The notes under the pieces: model-generated
What the model saw: only the letters and a program-made list of their open reading frames with translations
What the model was told of the DNA's origin: nothing
Databases searched by the model: none
DNA from: Neobacillus sp. PS3-12
GTDB taxonomy: Bacteria; Bacillota; Bacilli; Bacillales; Cytobacillaceae
Assembly: GCF_030915385.1 (NCBI RefSeq)
Contig: NZ_CP133268.1
Location: 3,818,001-3,882,000 of the forward strand
DNA length: 64,000 bases
Direction of reading: 5' to 3'
In this document: positions 55,097 through 64,000 of the stretch, piece after piece
How positions within the stretch are numbered: position 1 is the first letter of the stretch
Layout of the letters: every line of letters starts with the position of its first letter
Made by a program: the position numbers and the translations under genes

Positions 55097-56031
55097 ACTT
55101 TTGGCAGGATTCCTGGCTGCGCGTCCGTAAAAATAAAGGGGCAGTCATCAGCTTAGTTGCTATTGTCCTTTTGCTTATTCTAGCGTTTGTAGGACCATTA
55201 ATGACACCGTACAAATTTGATTACCAGAATACTGATAATCATGATTTGCCGCCTCGAGTACAAGGCTTGGAGAACATTCATTGGCTTCCGTTTGACGGTA
55301 CTTTAACGAATAAAGCGGGGATATCATATAACGCCTACGAGATTCGCCATGTAAAACAATATTATTGGTTCGGAACAGATGAATTGGGCCGAGATATTTT
55401 TGCCCGTACATGGAAAGGTACCCAAGTTTCACTGTTTATTGCCTTCATGGCTGCATTAGTCGATATGGTAATTGGTGTCGCTTATGGTGCCATATCCGGT
55501 TATGTCGGGGGCAAGGTAGACAGTATTATGCAGCGGATTATGGAAATTATTATTGGTATTCCTAACTTAATCGTAGTAGTCTTAATGATTCTCGTATTAA
55601 AACCAGGGATTATCCCAATTATTATTGCGATTACGTTAACCAGCTGGACAAGTATGGCCAGGGTAGTTCGGGCTCAAGTTTTAAAATATAAAAATCAAGA
55701 ATTTGTTTTAGCGGCTAAAACATTGGGAGCAAGTAATGGCTCTATCATTTTTAAACATATGATTCCAAATATGTTTGGGATTATCATTATTAATACGATG
55801 TTTTCTATTCCAAACGCTATTTTCTTTGAAGCGTTTTTAAGTTTTATTGGACTTGGGCTGCAAGAACCAAATGCATCATTAGGAACTTTAGTGAATGAAG
55901 GATATAAATCAATGCGCGCTTATCCATATCAAATGATTACTCCATCAATTATGATTGCATTGATCATGATATGCTTCAATTTAGTGGCAGATGGATTACG
56001 GGACGCCCTTGATCCAAAAATGCGCGATTAG
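55003..56031 (+). CDS. oppC: oligopeptide permease
   Basis: A 342-aa permease with N-terminal OppC_N region (LNFWQDSWLRVRKNKGAVIS) and BPD_transp_1 domain. FGTDELGRDIFARTWKGT and the EAA loop EFVLAAKTLGASNGSIIFKH are clear. It pairs with OppB to form the channel. Start ATG 55003 with a GGGGGGAAAGGG SD region. Confidence 0.95.
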   Translation: MLNKEQVISKDMFAPAHIDPSKSEVIAKPSLNFWQDSWLRVRKNKGAVISLVAIVLLLILAFVGPLMTPYKFDYQNTDNHDLPPRVQGLENIHWLPFDGTLTNKAGISYNAYEIRHVKQYYWFGTDELGRDIFARTWKGTQVSLFIAFMAALVDMVIGVAYGAISGYVGGKVDSIMQRIMEIIIGIPNLIVVVLMILVLKPGIIPIIIAITLTSWTSMARVVRAQVLKYKNQEFVLAAKTLGASNGSIIFKHMIPNMFGIIIINTMFSIPNAIFFEAFLSFIGLGLQEPNASLGTLVNEGYKSMRAYPYQMITPSIMIALIMICFNLVADGLRDALDPKMRD

Positions 56032-56042
56032 AAGGCAGGTGA

Positions 56043-57092
56043 ATGGCAGTGGAGAAAATTTTACAAGTAAAAGATTTAAATATATCGTTTCATACCTTTG
56101 CGGGGGAAGTAAAAGCGATTCGAGGTATCAGCTTTGATTTATTTAAAGGTGAAACATTAGCAATCGTGGGAGAGTCTGGATCAGGTAAATCTGTTACAAC
56201 CAAGTCGATTATGCGTTTACTTCCTGAACACAATTCAAAAATTAAAAGCGGAGAAATCTTATTTAATAATACAGATCTTACGAAGCTTTCTGATAAACAA
56301 ATGCAAAAAATTCGTGGACATGATATTTCAATGATTTTCCAAGATCCAATGACATCGTTGAACCCAACGATGAAAATCGGGAATCAAATTATGGAGCCTT
56401 TGATCAAACATCAAAAAATGAGCAAGTCTGCGGCTAAAGAGAGAGCAGTAGAGTTACTAAAGCTTGTAGGAATTCCGAAGGCGGAATTACGTGTTGACCA
56501 ATATCCGCATCAATTCTCCGGAGGAATGAGACAAAGGGTTGTTATTGCTATCGCTTTGGCATGTAATCCCCAGATTTTAATCGCAGATGAACCGACAACT
56601 GCATTGGATGTAACAATCCAGGCTCAGATCCTTGAATTAATGAAGGATTTACAAAAGAAAATTGATACATCGATCATTTTTATTACCCATGACCTTGGTG
56701 TTGTGGCTAATGTTGCTGATCGGGTTGCGGTTATGTATGGCGGGAAAATTGTTGAAATTGGCACAGCTGACGAAATTTTCTATAATCCAAAGCATCCATA
56801 TACATGGGGGTTAATCAGCTCCATGCCTGATTTGGAAACAAATGACGAAGAATTATATTCTATTCCAGGTACACCGCCAGACCTTTTAGCACCGCCAAAA
56901 GGTGATGCCTTTGCCCCACGGAATCCATATGCAATGAAGATCGACCTGGAGCAGGAGCCTCCATTTTTTAAAGTATCTGAAACGCATTATGCTGCAACAT
57001 GGCTGTTGCATCCGGATGCACCGAAGGTAGAACCACCTGAAGCGGTTAAGAGAAGACAAAGTCAATTCCCTGGTGGTAAGGAGGGAAAATAG
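56043..57092 (+). CDS. oppD: oligopeptide transporter ATPase
   Basis: A 349-aa ABC ATPase. Walker A GESGSGKS, signature FSGGMRQR, Walker B ILIADEPTTALD. The C-terminal oligo_HPY zone (YNPKHPYTWGLISSMP) is specific to Opp/Dpp ATPases, and a conserved Gly/Pro-rich tail follows. It energises OppBC together with OppF. The stop is directly followed by oppF. Confidence 0.96.
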   Translation: MAVEKILQVKDLNISFHTFAGEVKAIRGISFDLFKGETLAIVGESGSGKSVTTKSIMRLLPEHNSKIKSGEILFNNTDLTKLSDKQMQKIRGHDISMIFQDPMTSLNPTMKIGNQIMEPLIKHQKMSKSAAKERAVELLKLVGIPKAELRVDQYPHQFSGGMRQRVVIAIALACNPQILIADEPTTALDVTIQAQILELMKDLQKKIDTSIIFITHDLGVVANVADRVAVMYGGKIVEIGTADEIFYNPKHPYTWGLISSMPDLETNDEELYSIPGTPPDLLAPPKGDAFAPRNPYAMKIDLEQEPPFFKVSETHYAATWLLHPDAPKVEPPEAVKRRQSQFPGGKEGK

Positions 57093-58031
57093 ATGGCAGA
57101 GAGAAAAAAACTGCTCGAAATTAAAAACTTAAAACAATATTTTAATGAAGGTAAAGCAAATGAAGTAAGAGCGGTTGATAATGTTTCATTTGATATTTAC
57201 CAGGGCGAAGTAATGGGCCTCGTTGGTGAATCGGGCTGTGGTAAATCCACTACTGGACGAACCATTATTCGATTGTACGATGCGACTGGCGGAGAGGTAT
57301 TATACGACGGAATAAATGTACATGGCAAGAAATCCAAAAACGAATTAAAAGCATTTAACCGTAAAATGCAAATGATTTTCCAGGACCCATATGCTTCCCT
57401 AAATCCAAGACTTAAAATTGCTGATGTCATTGCAGAGGGTATCGATATTCATGGATTAGCCAATTCCAAACAGGAGCGTATGGAAAGGGTGTACAGTCTA
57501 TTAGAAACGGTTGGTTTGAATAAGGAGCATGCAAATCGCTACCCGCATGAATTTTCCGGAGGTCAGCGGCAGCGGATTGGCATTGCACGTGCCCTTGCTG
57601 TTGAACCTGAATTTATCATTGCGGATGAACCGATTTCTGCTCTTGACGTTTCTATTCAGGCACAGGTTGTCAATCTTATGAAACAGCTTCAAAAAGAAAA
57701 AGGTTTAACCTATCTTTTTATTGCCCATGATCTTTCGATGGTTAAATATATAAGTGATCGAATTGGAGTTATGTATTTTGGAAAAATGGTTGAGCTTGCT
57801 CCTGCGGACGAATTATATAGAAATCCGCTGCATCCTTATACACAATCCCTCTTATCTGCGATTCCATTACCCGATCCAATCTCGGAACGAAGCAGAGTTC
57901 GGAAAACATATGATCCAAGTATGCATCAATATGGTGAAAATGAAACAGTATCATTCCGAGAAGTTTCCCAAGGACATTTTGCCCTCTGTTCTGAAAAGGA
58001 ATTTGATCAATATAAGGCACAGGTTAAATAA
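57093..58031 (+). CDS. oppF: oligopeptide transporter ATPase
   Basis: A 312-aa ABC ATPase: Walker A GESGCGKST, FSGGQRQR, Walker B FIIADEPISALD, C-terminal YRNPLHPYTQSLLSAIP. SD AAGGAGGG lies in the end of oppD. A strong terminator follows. Confidence 0.96.
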   Translation: MAERKKLLEIKNLKQYFNEGKANEVRAVDNVSFDIYQGEVMGLVGESGCGKSTTGRTIIRLYDATGGEVLYDGINVHGKKSKNELKAFNRKMQMIFQDPYASLNPRLKIADVIAEGIDIHGLANSKQERMERVYSLLETVGLNKEHANRYPHEFSGGQRQRIGIARALAVEPEFIIADEPISALDVSIQAQVVNLMKQLQKEKGLTYLFIAHDLSMVKYISDRIGVMYFGKMVELAPADELYRNPLHPYTQSLLSAIPLPDPISERSRVRKTYDPSMHQYGENETVSFREVSQGHFALCSEKEFDQYKAQVK

Positions 58032-58033
58032 TA

Positions 58034-58068
58034 AAAAACGATCTCGCAAGTGTGAGATCGTTTTTTTT
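58034..58068 (+). terminator. intrinsic terminator of the opp operon
   Basis: AAACGATCTC and GAGATCGTTT form a strong stem with a short loop, followed by TTTTT. It starts just after the oppF stop. Confidence 0.9.
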
Positions 58069-58117
58069 AGATATATTCTTTTAATGAATCGAACTTTATT
58101 ATAAATTAACCTGATGC

Positions 58118-58303
58118 TTATTTTTGCTTGCCGCCAACACTTTTCCAGCCAGCGATCACTCTATCAGCTTGATCGACAAATTCTGACTTATTCCGACCGC
58201 CGAAAATACTTTCTCCTACACCATTTAAAATTGAGCCCATTACTGCAGTAAGTCCAACTGTAAGGACTGTTACAATGGCTAAATCGATTATATACCCAGC
58301 CAT
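58118..58303 (-). CDS. small hydrophobic protein, unknown
   Basis: A 61-aa protein with SD GGGAGGT before ATG 58303. One long hydrophobic segment (IIDLAIVTVLTVGLTAVMGS) precedes a Gly/Lys-rich C-terminus (FGGRNKSEFVDQADRVIAGW). It is a single gene facing the opp operon. It occupies the place where B. subtilis has yjbB/yjbC but shows no similarity that I recognise. Confidence 0.65.
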   Translation of the reverse strand: MAGYIIDLAIVTVLTVGLTAVMGSILNGVGESIFGGRNKSEFVDQADRVIAGWKSVGGKQK

Positions 58304-58867
58304 AATAAAACCTCCCGTTTCTCAATAACAAAGATCGTTAAGCTATATGAGTATTTCTCTTCCTAACTTTATTTTAAAAGAACTTTAAACTGAAAGGAAG
58401 AGGTAAATCAAAAATATGCGAAATATATCAATAAATGATGAATGCGTTTTCACCGCAATGATTTTAATTGAGAATATGTTAAGGTAAAATTAAGATAGAA
58501 TGTTTATTATTCAAATACGGGATCAGAATAGCTTATATTTATCTACCGATATGTTCCTTGTACCGACAAAAATAAAGTTGAATTCTCGTACTATTTTATA
58601 AGATATTTTTCTTTCAAGATATTTATGTAAAGTTAATTTGTATATTTTTAGGCGAAATTTCGACTAATTTCGCAAATGTGTATTTTTTTCTTTACAAATA
58701 AGTTTGTTTGAATAATATTTTTAAAAGGGATACCTTTTTTCAAAGTAGTGTTGTATAATTATAATATAAATTACTTAATTAAATTTATTTTAATCTAGTG
58801 AAAACTTTTAACTTAAACGATGTTCATATATAATTGGAACCCTTAAAATAAAGGAGTGTGGAGACCG
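58304..58867 (+). promoter_or_regulatory. long AT-rich upstream region of spx
   Basis: About 560 bp without genes. Multiple promoters precede spx in B. subtilis. Here TATAAT-type sequences cluster at about 58752-58770 (GTATAATTATAATATAA), which also partly matches the PerR box. I cannot assign individual promoters with confidence. Confidence 0.4.
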
Positions 58868-59263
58868 ATGGTAACATTATACACTTCACCTAGTTGTACA
58901 TCATGTAGAAAAGCAAAATCCTGGCTCGAAGAACATGAAATTTCATATAAAGAAAGAAATATCTTTTCTGAACCATTATCAATTGCTGAGATTAAGGAAA
59001 TCTTAAGAATGACTGAAGATGGAACAGATGAAATTATCTCAACTCGTTCAAAAACATTTCAAAAGTTAAACGTGAACTTGGAAAACTTGCCACTTCAGGA
59101 TCTATATGAATTGATTAAAGCAAATCCTGGTTTGCTCCGCCGCCCAATTATTATTGATGAAAAAAGATTGCAGGTAGGATACAATGAGGATGAGATCCGC
59201 CGCTTTTTGCCAAGAAAAGTTCGTACATTCCAGCTTCGCGAAGCACAGCGAATGGTTAATTAA
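58868..59263 (+). CDS. spx: Spx, RNA-polymerase-binding redox regulator
   Basis: 131 aa, identical in length to B. subtilis Spx. The redox switch CTSC (Cys10, Cys13) sits in [20 protein letters not shown], and [20 protein letters not shown] is the ArsC-fold motif. It binds the RNA polymerase alpha C-terminal domain and controls thiol stress genes; its level is set by ClpXP. ATG 58868 is chosen on family length and the double SD AAAGGAG/GTGGAG. MecA, a Clp adaptor, is encoded next. Confidence 0.97.
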   Translation: MVTLYTSPSCTSCRKAKSWLEEHEISYKERNIFSEPLSIAEIKEILRMTEDGTDEIISTRSKTFQKLNVNLENLPLQDLYELIKANPGLLRRPIIIDEKRLQVGYNEDEIRRFLPRKVRTFQLREAQRMVN

Positions 59264-59266
59264 ACA

Positions 59267-59296
59267 GTAAAGGCCTTCTTTTGGAGGCCTTTTTTA
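59267..59296 (+). terminator. intrinsic terminator of spx
   Basis: AAAGGCCTTC pairs with GGAGGCCTTT and is followed by TTTTT. Confidence 0.9.
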
Positions 59297-59530
59297 TATA
59301 GGTTTATTTTTTAGTGCTTTCAATTTGTGATATATATCTATTTTTGTTATTATAAAAGGAATCCATTAGTGTCGAGAACTTAATAAATTTTCTTGATATT
59401 TTATTTCCCTTATTTCAGGTTTTGTCATAAAATATAAGTACAAGAATACATTCACTTTGCAATTAAAACTTGTTTAAACCTTTCATAAAAGGTAAATGAT
59501 ATCCAGTAACGTCTGCATGGGGGTATTTAG

Positions 59531-59557
59531 TCCCTTCAATCTGGGAACGGAAGGGAG
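59531..59557 (+). promoter_or_regulatory. hairpin covering the mecA ribosome binding site
   Basis: TCCCTTC (59531-59537) is perfectly complementary to GAAGGGA (59550-59556), which contains the only SD of mecA, 8-9 nt before its ATG. In the folded state translation would be hindered. Whether it acts as a regulator or is accidental cannot be told from one sequence. Confidence 0.5.
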
Positions 59558-59565
59558 AATGGTGG

Positions 59566-60231
59566 ATGGATATAGAACGTATTAATGAAAACACTGTTAA
59601 GTTTTATATTTCATACATTGATATAGAGGAAAGAGGCTTCGATCGCGAGGAAATATGGTATAATCGCGAAAGAAGTGAAGAGCTTTTTTGGGAAATGATG
59701 GAGGAAGTTCATCAAGAGGAAGAGTTTCAAGTAGAGGGTCCACTTTGGATTCAAGTGCAAGCATTAGAAAAAGGCTTAGAAATTTTAGTAACAAGAGCCC
59801 AAATTTCTAAGGATGGACAAAAGTTTGAATTGCCTATTCCGACGGACAAGGACTTACCAGTAGATGAAAGAATTGAAGAACTTTTGGACCAGCACCTTAA
59901 TCCTCGCAATTCTCTCGATGATGATCTGATTGATGAGGAAGAAGTCTTGGAGTTTTTACTTTCCTTCCAGGATTTTGAGGATGTTATCATGTTGTCAAAA
60001 CGGTCTGACCTTGATGATTTACAAACGAAACTTTTTAGCTTCGAAGGGAAATATTACTTATATGTTGAATTTCCAGAGGATTTCATCGATGAAGACGAAA
60101 TTGATGATATTTTAAGTATCCTTCTTGAATATGGTAATGAAACACCTATAACCATTCATCGGATTCAGGAATATGGAAAAGAACTGATTTCTGAGAATGT
60201 TTTTTCAGAGTTAAGAAAGCACTTTAACTAG
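59566..60231 (+). CDS. mecA: MecA, ClpC adaptor
   Basis: 221 aa; B. subtilis MecA has 218. The N-terminal substrate-binding domain starts MDIERINENTVKFYISYIDI, followed by an acidic linker (NSLDDDLIDEEEVLEFLLSF), then the C-terminal ClpC-binding domain (SFEGKYYLYVEFPEDFIDED). It delivers ComK and ComS, and with ClpC also limits SinR/SlrR-type matrix control in B. subtilis. The SD is partly sequestered in a hairpin (59531-59557). Confidence 0.96.
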   Translation: MDIERINENTVKFYISYIDIEERGFDREEIWYNRERSEELFWEMMEEVHQEEEFQVEGPLWIQVQALEKGLEILVTRAQISKDGQKFELPIPTDKDLPVDERIEELLDQHLNPRNSLDDDLIDEEEVLEFLLSFQDFEDVIMLSKRSDLDDLQTKLFSFEGKYYLYVEFPEDFIDEDEIDDILSILLEYGNETPITIHRIQEYGKELISENVFSELRKHFN

Positions 60232-60235
60232 TCTT

Positions 60236-60269
60236 AAAACCGATTTCTTTATTGAAATCGGTTTTTTTT
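60236..60269 (+). terminator. intrinsic terminator of mecA
   Basis: CCGATTTC and GAAATCGG form a perfect stem followed by TTTTTTT. Confidence 0.9.
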
Positions 60270-60312
60270 ACCATTATCTTAAAGATATAGAATGACAGGC
60301 AGGTGAGTAATT

Positions 60313-61824
60313 CTGAAAAACACAGTCAGGGTAGTATTATTTTTAGTGTTAGTGAGTTTCCTCATATTTGCATTTAAAGATGATTTGCAGGGAGGAATCT
60401 TTAGTTTCTTAAGTTTATTGATTACTTTATCAGTTATTTTTATCGGTTTCGTTATTTTCCTTGAAAATCGCCATCCAACTCAGACATTAACATGGCTAGT
60501 TGTTTTAGGAAGTTTTCCTTTGGTTGGCTTTATTTTTTATCTTTTGTTTGGACGTAGTTATCGGAAGGAACGGATGTTTAGAAAGAAATATTTCCTGGAC
60601 AAACAGGCATTTTTAACGGTTGAGGGTGAGAATGATCCAAGAAGTGAGGAAAAAGCGGTACAGTTTGCCGTTCATCAACGGAGATTATTTCAGCTGGCGC
60701 AAAAGCTTGGGAATAGCCCCGTCTCATTTGATACCGCAACAACAACTTTAACAAATGGCGAAGAAACATTTACACATATTATCGAAGAATTGAAAAAGGC
60801 AAAGCATCATATACATCTCGAATATTACATAATCCGCCATGATCAGATTGGCAGGAAAATAAAGGATATCTTAATTGATAAAGCCAAACAGGGGGTTAAG
60901 ATTCGCTTCTTGTTTGATGCAGTAGGCTCGTGGAAGCTTTCTAAAAAGTATATTGCTGAGCTGCGAAATGCAGGGATTGAGACGGTACCATTTGGTCCGG
61001 TAAGATTGCCATTTTTAAATAGTAAGTTTAATTTCCGTAACCATCGAAAGATCATTGTCATTGATGGAAATGTGGGATTTGTTGGCGGCTTAAACATTGG
61101 GGATGAGTATTTAGGAAGAGACAAGCATTACGGATTTTGGCGCGATACTCATTTAATGTTAAAAGGAGAAGCGGTTCGAACACTCCAGCTGATATTTTTG
61201 CAGGATTGGTATTATATGACTAATTATAGCTTTTTAACTGCTGAATATTTATCACCTCAGCCAAGTGATAATAGCCATGGCGGTGTTCAGCTAATAGCTG
61301 GAGGGCCAGATAATGAGTGGAGTGTGATCAAAAATATTTTCTTTTCGATGGTTACTTCAGCAAAAAAGTCTGTTTGGATTGCTTCCCCTTATTTTATTCC
61401 TGATGAGGATATTTTTTCAGCGATTAAAATAGCTGCACTTAGTGGTATCGATGTCCGCATATTAGTTCCCAATCGTCCTGATAAACGAATCGTCTTTCAT
61501 GCTTCACGTTCATATTTTCCTGAACTTCTTGAAGCAGGTGTGAAGGTTTACGAGTATCAAAGAGGCTTTATGCATAGCAAAATTGTGATTGTTGATGATG
61601 AACTGGCATCGATTGGCACTTCCAATATGGATATGCGCAGCTTTCACTTGAATTTTGAAGTGAATGCTTTCCTTTACCGAACAAAAAGCACGCAAAAATT
61701 AGTTGCCGAGTACCTAAATGATATTGAGTTCTCAAAACCATTAAATCTGGAGGAGTTCAAAAAACGGAATTTTGGTATTCGTCTGCTTGAATCAACTGCC
61801 AGATTGTTATCACCGCTTCTATAG
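60313..61824 (+). CDS. cls: cardiolipin synthase, probable CTG start
   Basis: A phospholipase D-family cardiolipin synthase, 503 aa if begun at CTG 60313. Two N-terminal membrane helices are followed by two HKD motifs: NHRKIIVIDGNVGFVGGLN (~241) and MHSKIVIVDDELASIGTSNM (~419). The best SD, AGGTGAG, is 6 nt before CTG 60313, which gives KNTVRVVLFLVLVSFLIF as the first membrane helix. GTG 60346 would cut that helix in half and has no SD. It condenses two phosphatidylglycerols to cardiolipin plus glycerol. Confidence 0.9.
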   Translation: MKNTVRVVLFLVLVSFLIFAFKDDLQGGIFSFLSLLITLSVIFIGFVIFLENRHPTQTLTWLVVLGSFPLVGFIFYLLFGRSYRKERMFRKKYFLDKQAFLTVEGENDPRSEEKAVQFAVHQRRLFQLAQKLGNSPVSFDTATTTLTNGEETFTHIIEELKKAKHHIHLEYYIIRHDQIGRKIKDILIDKAKQGVKIRFLFDAVGSWKLSKKYIAELRNAGIETVPFGPVRLPFLNSKFNFRNHRKIIVIDGNVGFVGGLNIGDEYLGRDKHYGFWRDTHLMLKGEAVRTLQLIFLQDWYYMTNYSFLTAEYLSPQPSDNSHGGVQLIAGGPDNEWSVIKNIFFSMVTSAKKSVWIASPYFIPDEDIFSAIKIAALSGIDVRILVPNRPDKRIVFHASRSYFPELLEAGVKVYEYQRGFMHSKIVIVDDELASIGTSNMDMRSFHLNFEVNAFLYRTKSTQKLVAEYLNDIEFSKPLNLEEFKKRNFGIRLLESTARLLSPLL

Positions 61825-61827
61825 TTT

Positions 61828-61867
61828 AAAAGAGCTGGTTCGAAAATTTAGAACCGCTCTTTTTTAT
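61828..61867 (+). terminator. intrinsic terminator of cls
   Basis: AGAGCTGGTTC and GAACCGCTCT pair with one mismatch around a short loop and are followed by TTTTTT. Confidence 0.9.
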
Positions 61868-61924
61868 TTTTAAAAGGATAATCACTGACGTGAAACGAAT
61901 TTATAGGAATAGGTGGTGATGTGA

Positions 61925-63121
61925 ATGTTAGTGGCAAAAACAAAAAATGGAACAATGTTTTGCCTTGGTGAGTCGTTCCAAAAAGAAACACTGATCATGC
62001 TTCGGAAACGTGAGGAATTTTTTTGCCCAGTGTGTGGTGAGAAAGTCATTCTTAAATTGGGAGATCGGAAAATATTTCACTTTTCCCATTTGAAGGCTGG
62101 TAACTGTCGTGACTTTTATGAAAATGAAACAGAGTATCACTTAGAAGGCAAGCTTAAGCTCTACCAATGGCTAAGGAAGCAGGAAATTCCAGCTATCCTC
62201 GAGTTTTATGACCGCGAAATTCAACAGCGGCCAGATATACTTTTTCAATATAATCATCAAAAATATGCCTTGGAATTTCAATGTTCAACTATTTCCGAAG
62301 AAATTTTTAAACAAAGAACAGAAAATTACCTTACCCATGGTTATAAGCCTCTTTGGGTCCTTGGGGGTAAACAGCTAAAAGAGAAATATTCGGGTTTGTC
62401 AGGTATAACAGGTTTTCAATATTTATTTTTAAGGCAGGCGGGCGATGGCAAGCTTTATATCCCCAGCTATTCTCCTGATCGGAATACCCTTCGAATCCTC
62501 TATTCCATTTTCCCGTACTCAACAAAAAATGCCCTGCTTCGAAAAGGTACATTCTCGTTAGATAAAACTAAACTGCCAGCGCTGATTGATCCCCAAATGG
62601 GGACAATGGTGAATATGGGACACTGGAAAAAATCCATTGAAAACTATAAATTGAGCTGGTCTATATACCCTAGTGATCAACAAAAGAAATTTTTTCTTGA
62701 AATTTATAACCATCATCTTAACCTCTTTTTACTTCCTGCTGAAATTGGTCTCCCGATTCCCCATGGATTATTCATTCAAACGCCTCCGTTTATTTGGCAG
62801 ACTTATTATTATATCGATTTGCTGCAAAATAAGCGTCCGGGCGATATATTTAGTATTCAGCAAATGGAAATGAGTTTTAATAAGAGATTAGCGAGAAAAC
62901 AAATTGTACTCAGATCCTTTCCCCAAATCGAAAACATGAAACCCCTATTAGCTTTTTTTGAATATAGCTGCCTCTTGGTGAGACTTGGCGTGTTGGGAAG
63001 AAAAACCCCCCATATGTTTCAAGTACAGAAGCCCATAATTATTCCGCAAACCAATCGTGAAAAAGAGGAACGAATGCGAGCGTTTTTTAGACAAAATCCT
63101 CAAATCCTAAAAAAAGAATAA
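61925..63121 (+). CDS. coiA: competence protein CoiA
   Basis: A 398-aa CoiA-family protein needed for DNA transformation. An N-terminal zinc-ribbon-like part (FCPVCGEKVILKLGDRKIFH) is followed by the nuclease-like core with QQRPDILF and YALEFQCSTIS (Asp ... Glu-x-Gln, restriction-endonuclease-like). The C-terminal half is helical. ATG 61925 with AGGTGG upstream. The position between mecA and pepF matches yjbF in B. subtilis. Confidence 0.92.
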   Translation: MLVAKTKNGTMFCLGESFQKETLIMLRKREEFFCPVCGEKVILKLGDRKIFHFSHLKAGNCRDFYENETEYHLEGKLKLYQWLRKQEIPAILEFYDREIQQRPDILFQYNHQKYALEFQCSTISEEIFKQRTENYLTHGYKPLWVLGGKQLKEKYSGLSGITGFQYLFLRQAGDGKLYIPSYSPDRNTLRILYSIFPYSTKNALLRKGTFSLDKTKLPALIDPQMGTMVNMGHWKKSIENYKLSWSIYPSDQQKKFFLEIYNHHLNLFLLPAEIGLPIPHGLFIQTPPFIWQTYYYIDLLQNKRPGDIFSIQQMEMSFNKRLARKQIVLRSFPQIENMKPLLAFFEYSCLLVRLGVLGRKTPHMFQVQKPIIIPQTNREKEERMRAFFRQNPQILKKE

Positions 63122-63270
63122 ATGAAAAAAAGCGAATGGGAATAATAGAAGGGATATATTATCCCTTTTAAAGGGGAACAATGAACAAATGGAGAATATA
63201 TAGGAATATGTTTTTTTCCTTTTTGAATATTTGAAAAGGAGCAGATTTTTTCTATGAATGGAGGATGTAT

Positions 63271-64000
63271 ATGGCTAATGAGGCAGCAGTAAAGTCACTT
63301 CCAGTCAGAAGTGAAATACCCGTAGAGGAAACGTGGAGATTAGAGGATATTTTTCCAAGTGACCAAGAATGGGAAAAGGAATTTCAAGATGTCAAAAACA
63401 TGATCCCAGAAGTAAAGAAATTCGAAGGGAAACTTGGTGAGAGCGCTGATACTCTCTATCAAGCTCTTGATGAGCAAAATCAACTGCTTGAGAGAATTGG
63501 GAAACTTTATGCTTATTCACATATGAGATACGATCAAGACACAACGAATTCATTTTATCAAGGGCTCGATGACAGGATGAAGAGCCTGTATTCACAAGCT
63601 GCCAGTCAGTTAGCCTATATTGTACCTGAAATCCTTTCCATTGATGAAGGGAAAATAAATGAATTTTTAAAGCAAAAATCAGAGCTACAATTATATAAAC
63701 ATGCCCTTGAAGAACTTAATTTACAACGGCCGCATGTTCTTTCCGCTGAAATGGAAGCCTTATTAGCAGAAGCAGGGGAAATAATGAATGCTTCTAGCAA
63801 TACTTTTGGCATGTTAAATAACGCTGATTTGCAGTTCCCGACGATTAAAGATGAAAATGGGAATGACGTCGAGGTTACCCATGGAAGATATAGTCGTTTC
63901 CTTGAAAGTGCAGACCAGAGCATTCGTCATGATGCGTTTAAAGCTGTATATGATACTTATGGGAAATTCCGCAATACATTTGCAAGTACGATAAGCGGGA
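63271..64000 (+). CDS. pepF: oligoendopeptidase F, 3'-truncated by window edge
   Basis: The first ~243 residues of a PepF/M3-family peptidase: VEETWRLEDIFPSDQEWEKE is the usual N-terminus, followed by the helical lid with YAYSHMRYDQDTTNSFYQGL and FEDM-like segments. The HExxH active site lies beyond the window. SD GGAGG is 6 nt before ATG 63271. It follows coiA as in B. subtilis yjbG. Confidence 0.93.
   Translation, partial: MANEAAVKSLPVRSEIPVEETWRLEDIFPSDQEWEKEFQDVKNMIPEVKKFEGKLGESADTLYQALDEQNQLLERIGKLYAYSHMRYDQDTTNSFYQGLDDRMKSLYSQAASQLAYIVPEILSIDEGKINEFLKQKSELQLYKHALEELNLQRPHVLSAEMEALLAEAGEIMNASSNTFGMLNNADLQFPTIKDENGNDVEVTHGRYSRFLESADQSIRHDAFKAVYDTYGKFRNTFASTISG

Noticed and set aside
58752..58770. 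PerR-box-like sequence upstream of spx
   Set aside because: Only about 11 of 14 positions match in very AT-rich DNA; not strong enough to list as an operator.

Overview
The window looks like chromosomal DNA of a low-GC, spore-forming Bacillaceae bacterium of the Bacillus/Neobacillus type. Three things support this. The right third follows the Bacillus subtilis order fabH-fabF-yjaZ-yjbA-trpS-oppABCDF-spx-mecA-coiA-pepF. The left third is an eps-type biofilm exopolysaccharide operon. Regulatory proteins and sites of the SinR/SinI/Spo0A circuit occur throughout the left and middle. No rRNA, tRNA or CRISPR array was found.

Layout. (1) 1-25.6 kb: one long plus-strand exopolysaccharide operon. It begins inside epsA (chain-length regulator) and epsB (BY-kinase-like ATPase), then a palindromic SinR-type operator and an EAR (eps-associated RNA) antitermination element. 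Next come epsC, glycosyltransferases, an EpsG-type polymerase, galE, and the bacillosamine-type module epsL-epsM-epsN. A sinR homologue lies inside the operon. A more AT-rich second half holds further glycosyltransferases, a TagF/TagB-like polyol-phosphate transferase, a TagD-like cytidylyltransferase, a Wzx flippase and a NodB deacetylase fused to leucine-rich repeats. (2) 25.6-33.3 kb: accessory material. It has an acyltransferase with a SinR operator, a large frameshifted beta-helix protein, small orphan genes, a secreted Cys-containing small protein with a SinR operator, and an IS3-family remnant. (3) 33.4-38.3 kb: a compact RiPP-like operon of precursor, HPr-kinase-like kinase, PqqD/RRE protein, S26B-like peptidase, ABC exporter and nucleotidyltransferase. 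Its promoter carries a Spo0A box and three SinR-type palindromes. (4) 38.3-43.1 kb: a regulatory island with a sensor-less Spo0-type histidine kinase under a similar promoter and three very small SinI-domain genes. One of these lies directly behind a c-di-GMP-I (GEMM) riboswitch. (5) 43.4-46.2 kb: a DegS/LiaS-type kinase with a LuxR-type regulator, and a small orphan gene. (6) 46.3-64 kb: conserved core genes (fatty acid initiation and elongation, trpS, Opp permease, spx, mecA, cardiolipin synthase, coiA, start of pepF).

How it fits together. SinR is known to repress matrix genes through GTTCTYT half-sites and to be antagonised by SinI, whose gene is activated by Spo0A~P. Here a SinR homologue is encoded inside the EPS operon. 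Several candidate target genes lie within 40 kb, and there are three candidate SinI-type antagonists. For one of them, c-di-GMP appears wired into translation through a riboswitch whose expression platform holds the ribosome binding site. The RiPP-like cluster carries the same Spo0A/SinR signature, so it is probably a biofilm-associated peptide system. It resembles Bacillales lasso-peptide loci in its leader motif, kinase, RRE protein and nucleotidyltransferase, but has no cyclase and no usual leader peptidase. It is the best candidate for an undescribed system.

Limits: all calls come from reading the sequence. No alignment or database search was run. Several single-base anomalies (beta-helix gene, oppB, third sinI-like gene, yku-type phosphoesterase start) could be sequencing errors.
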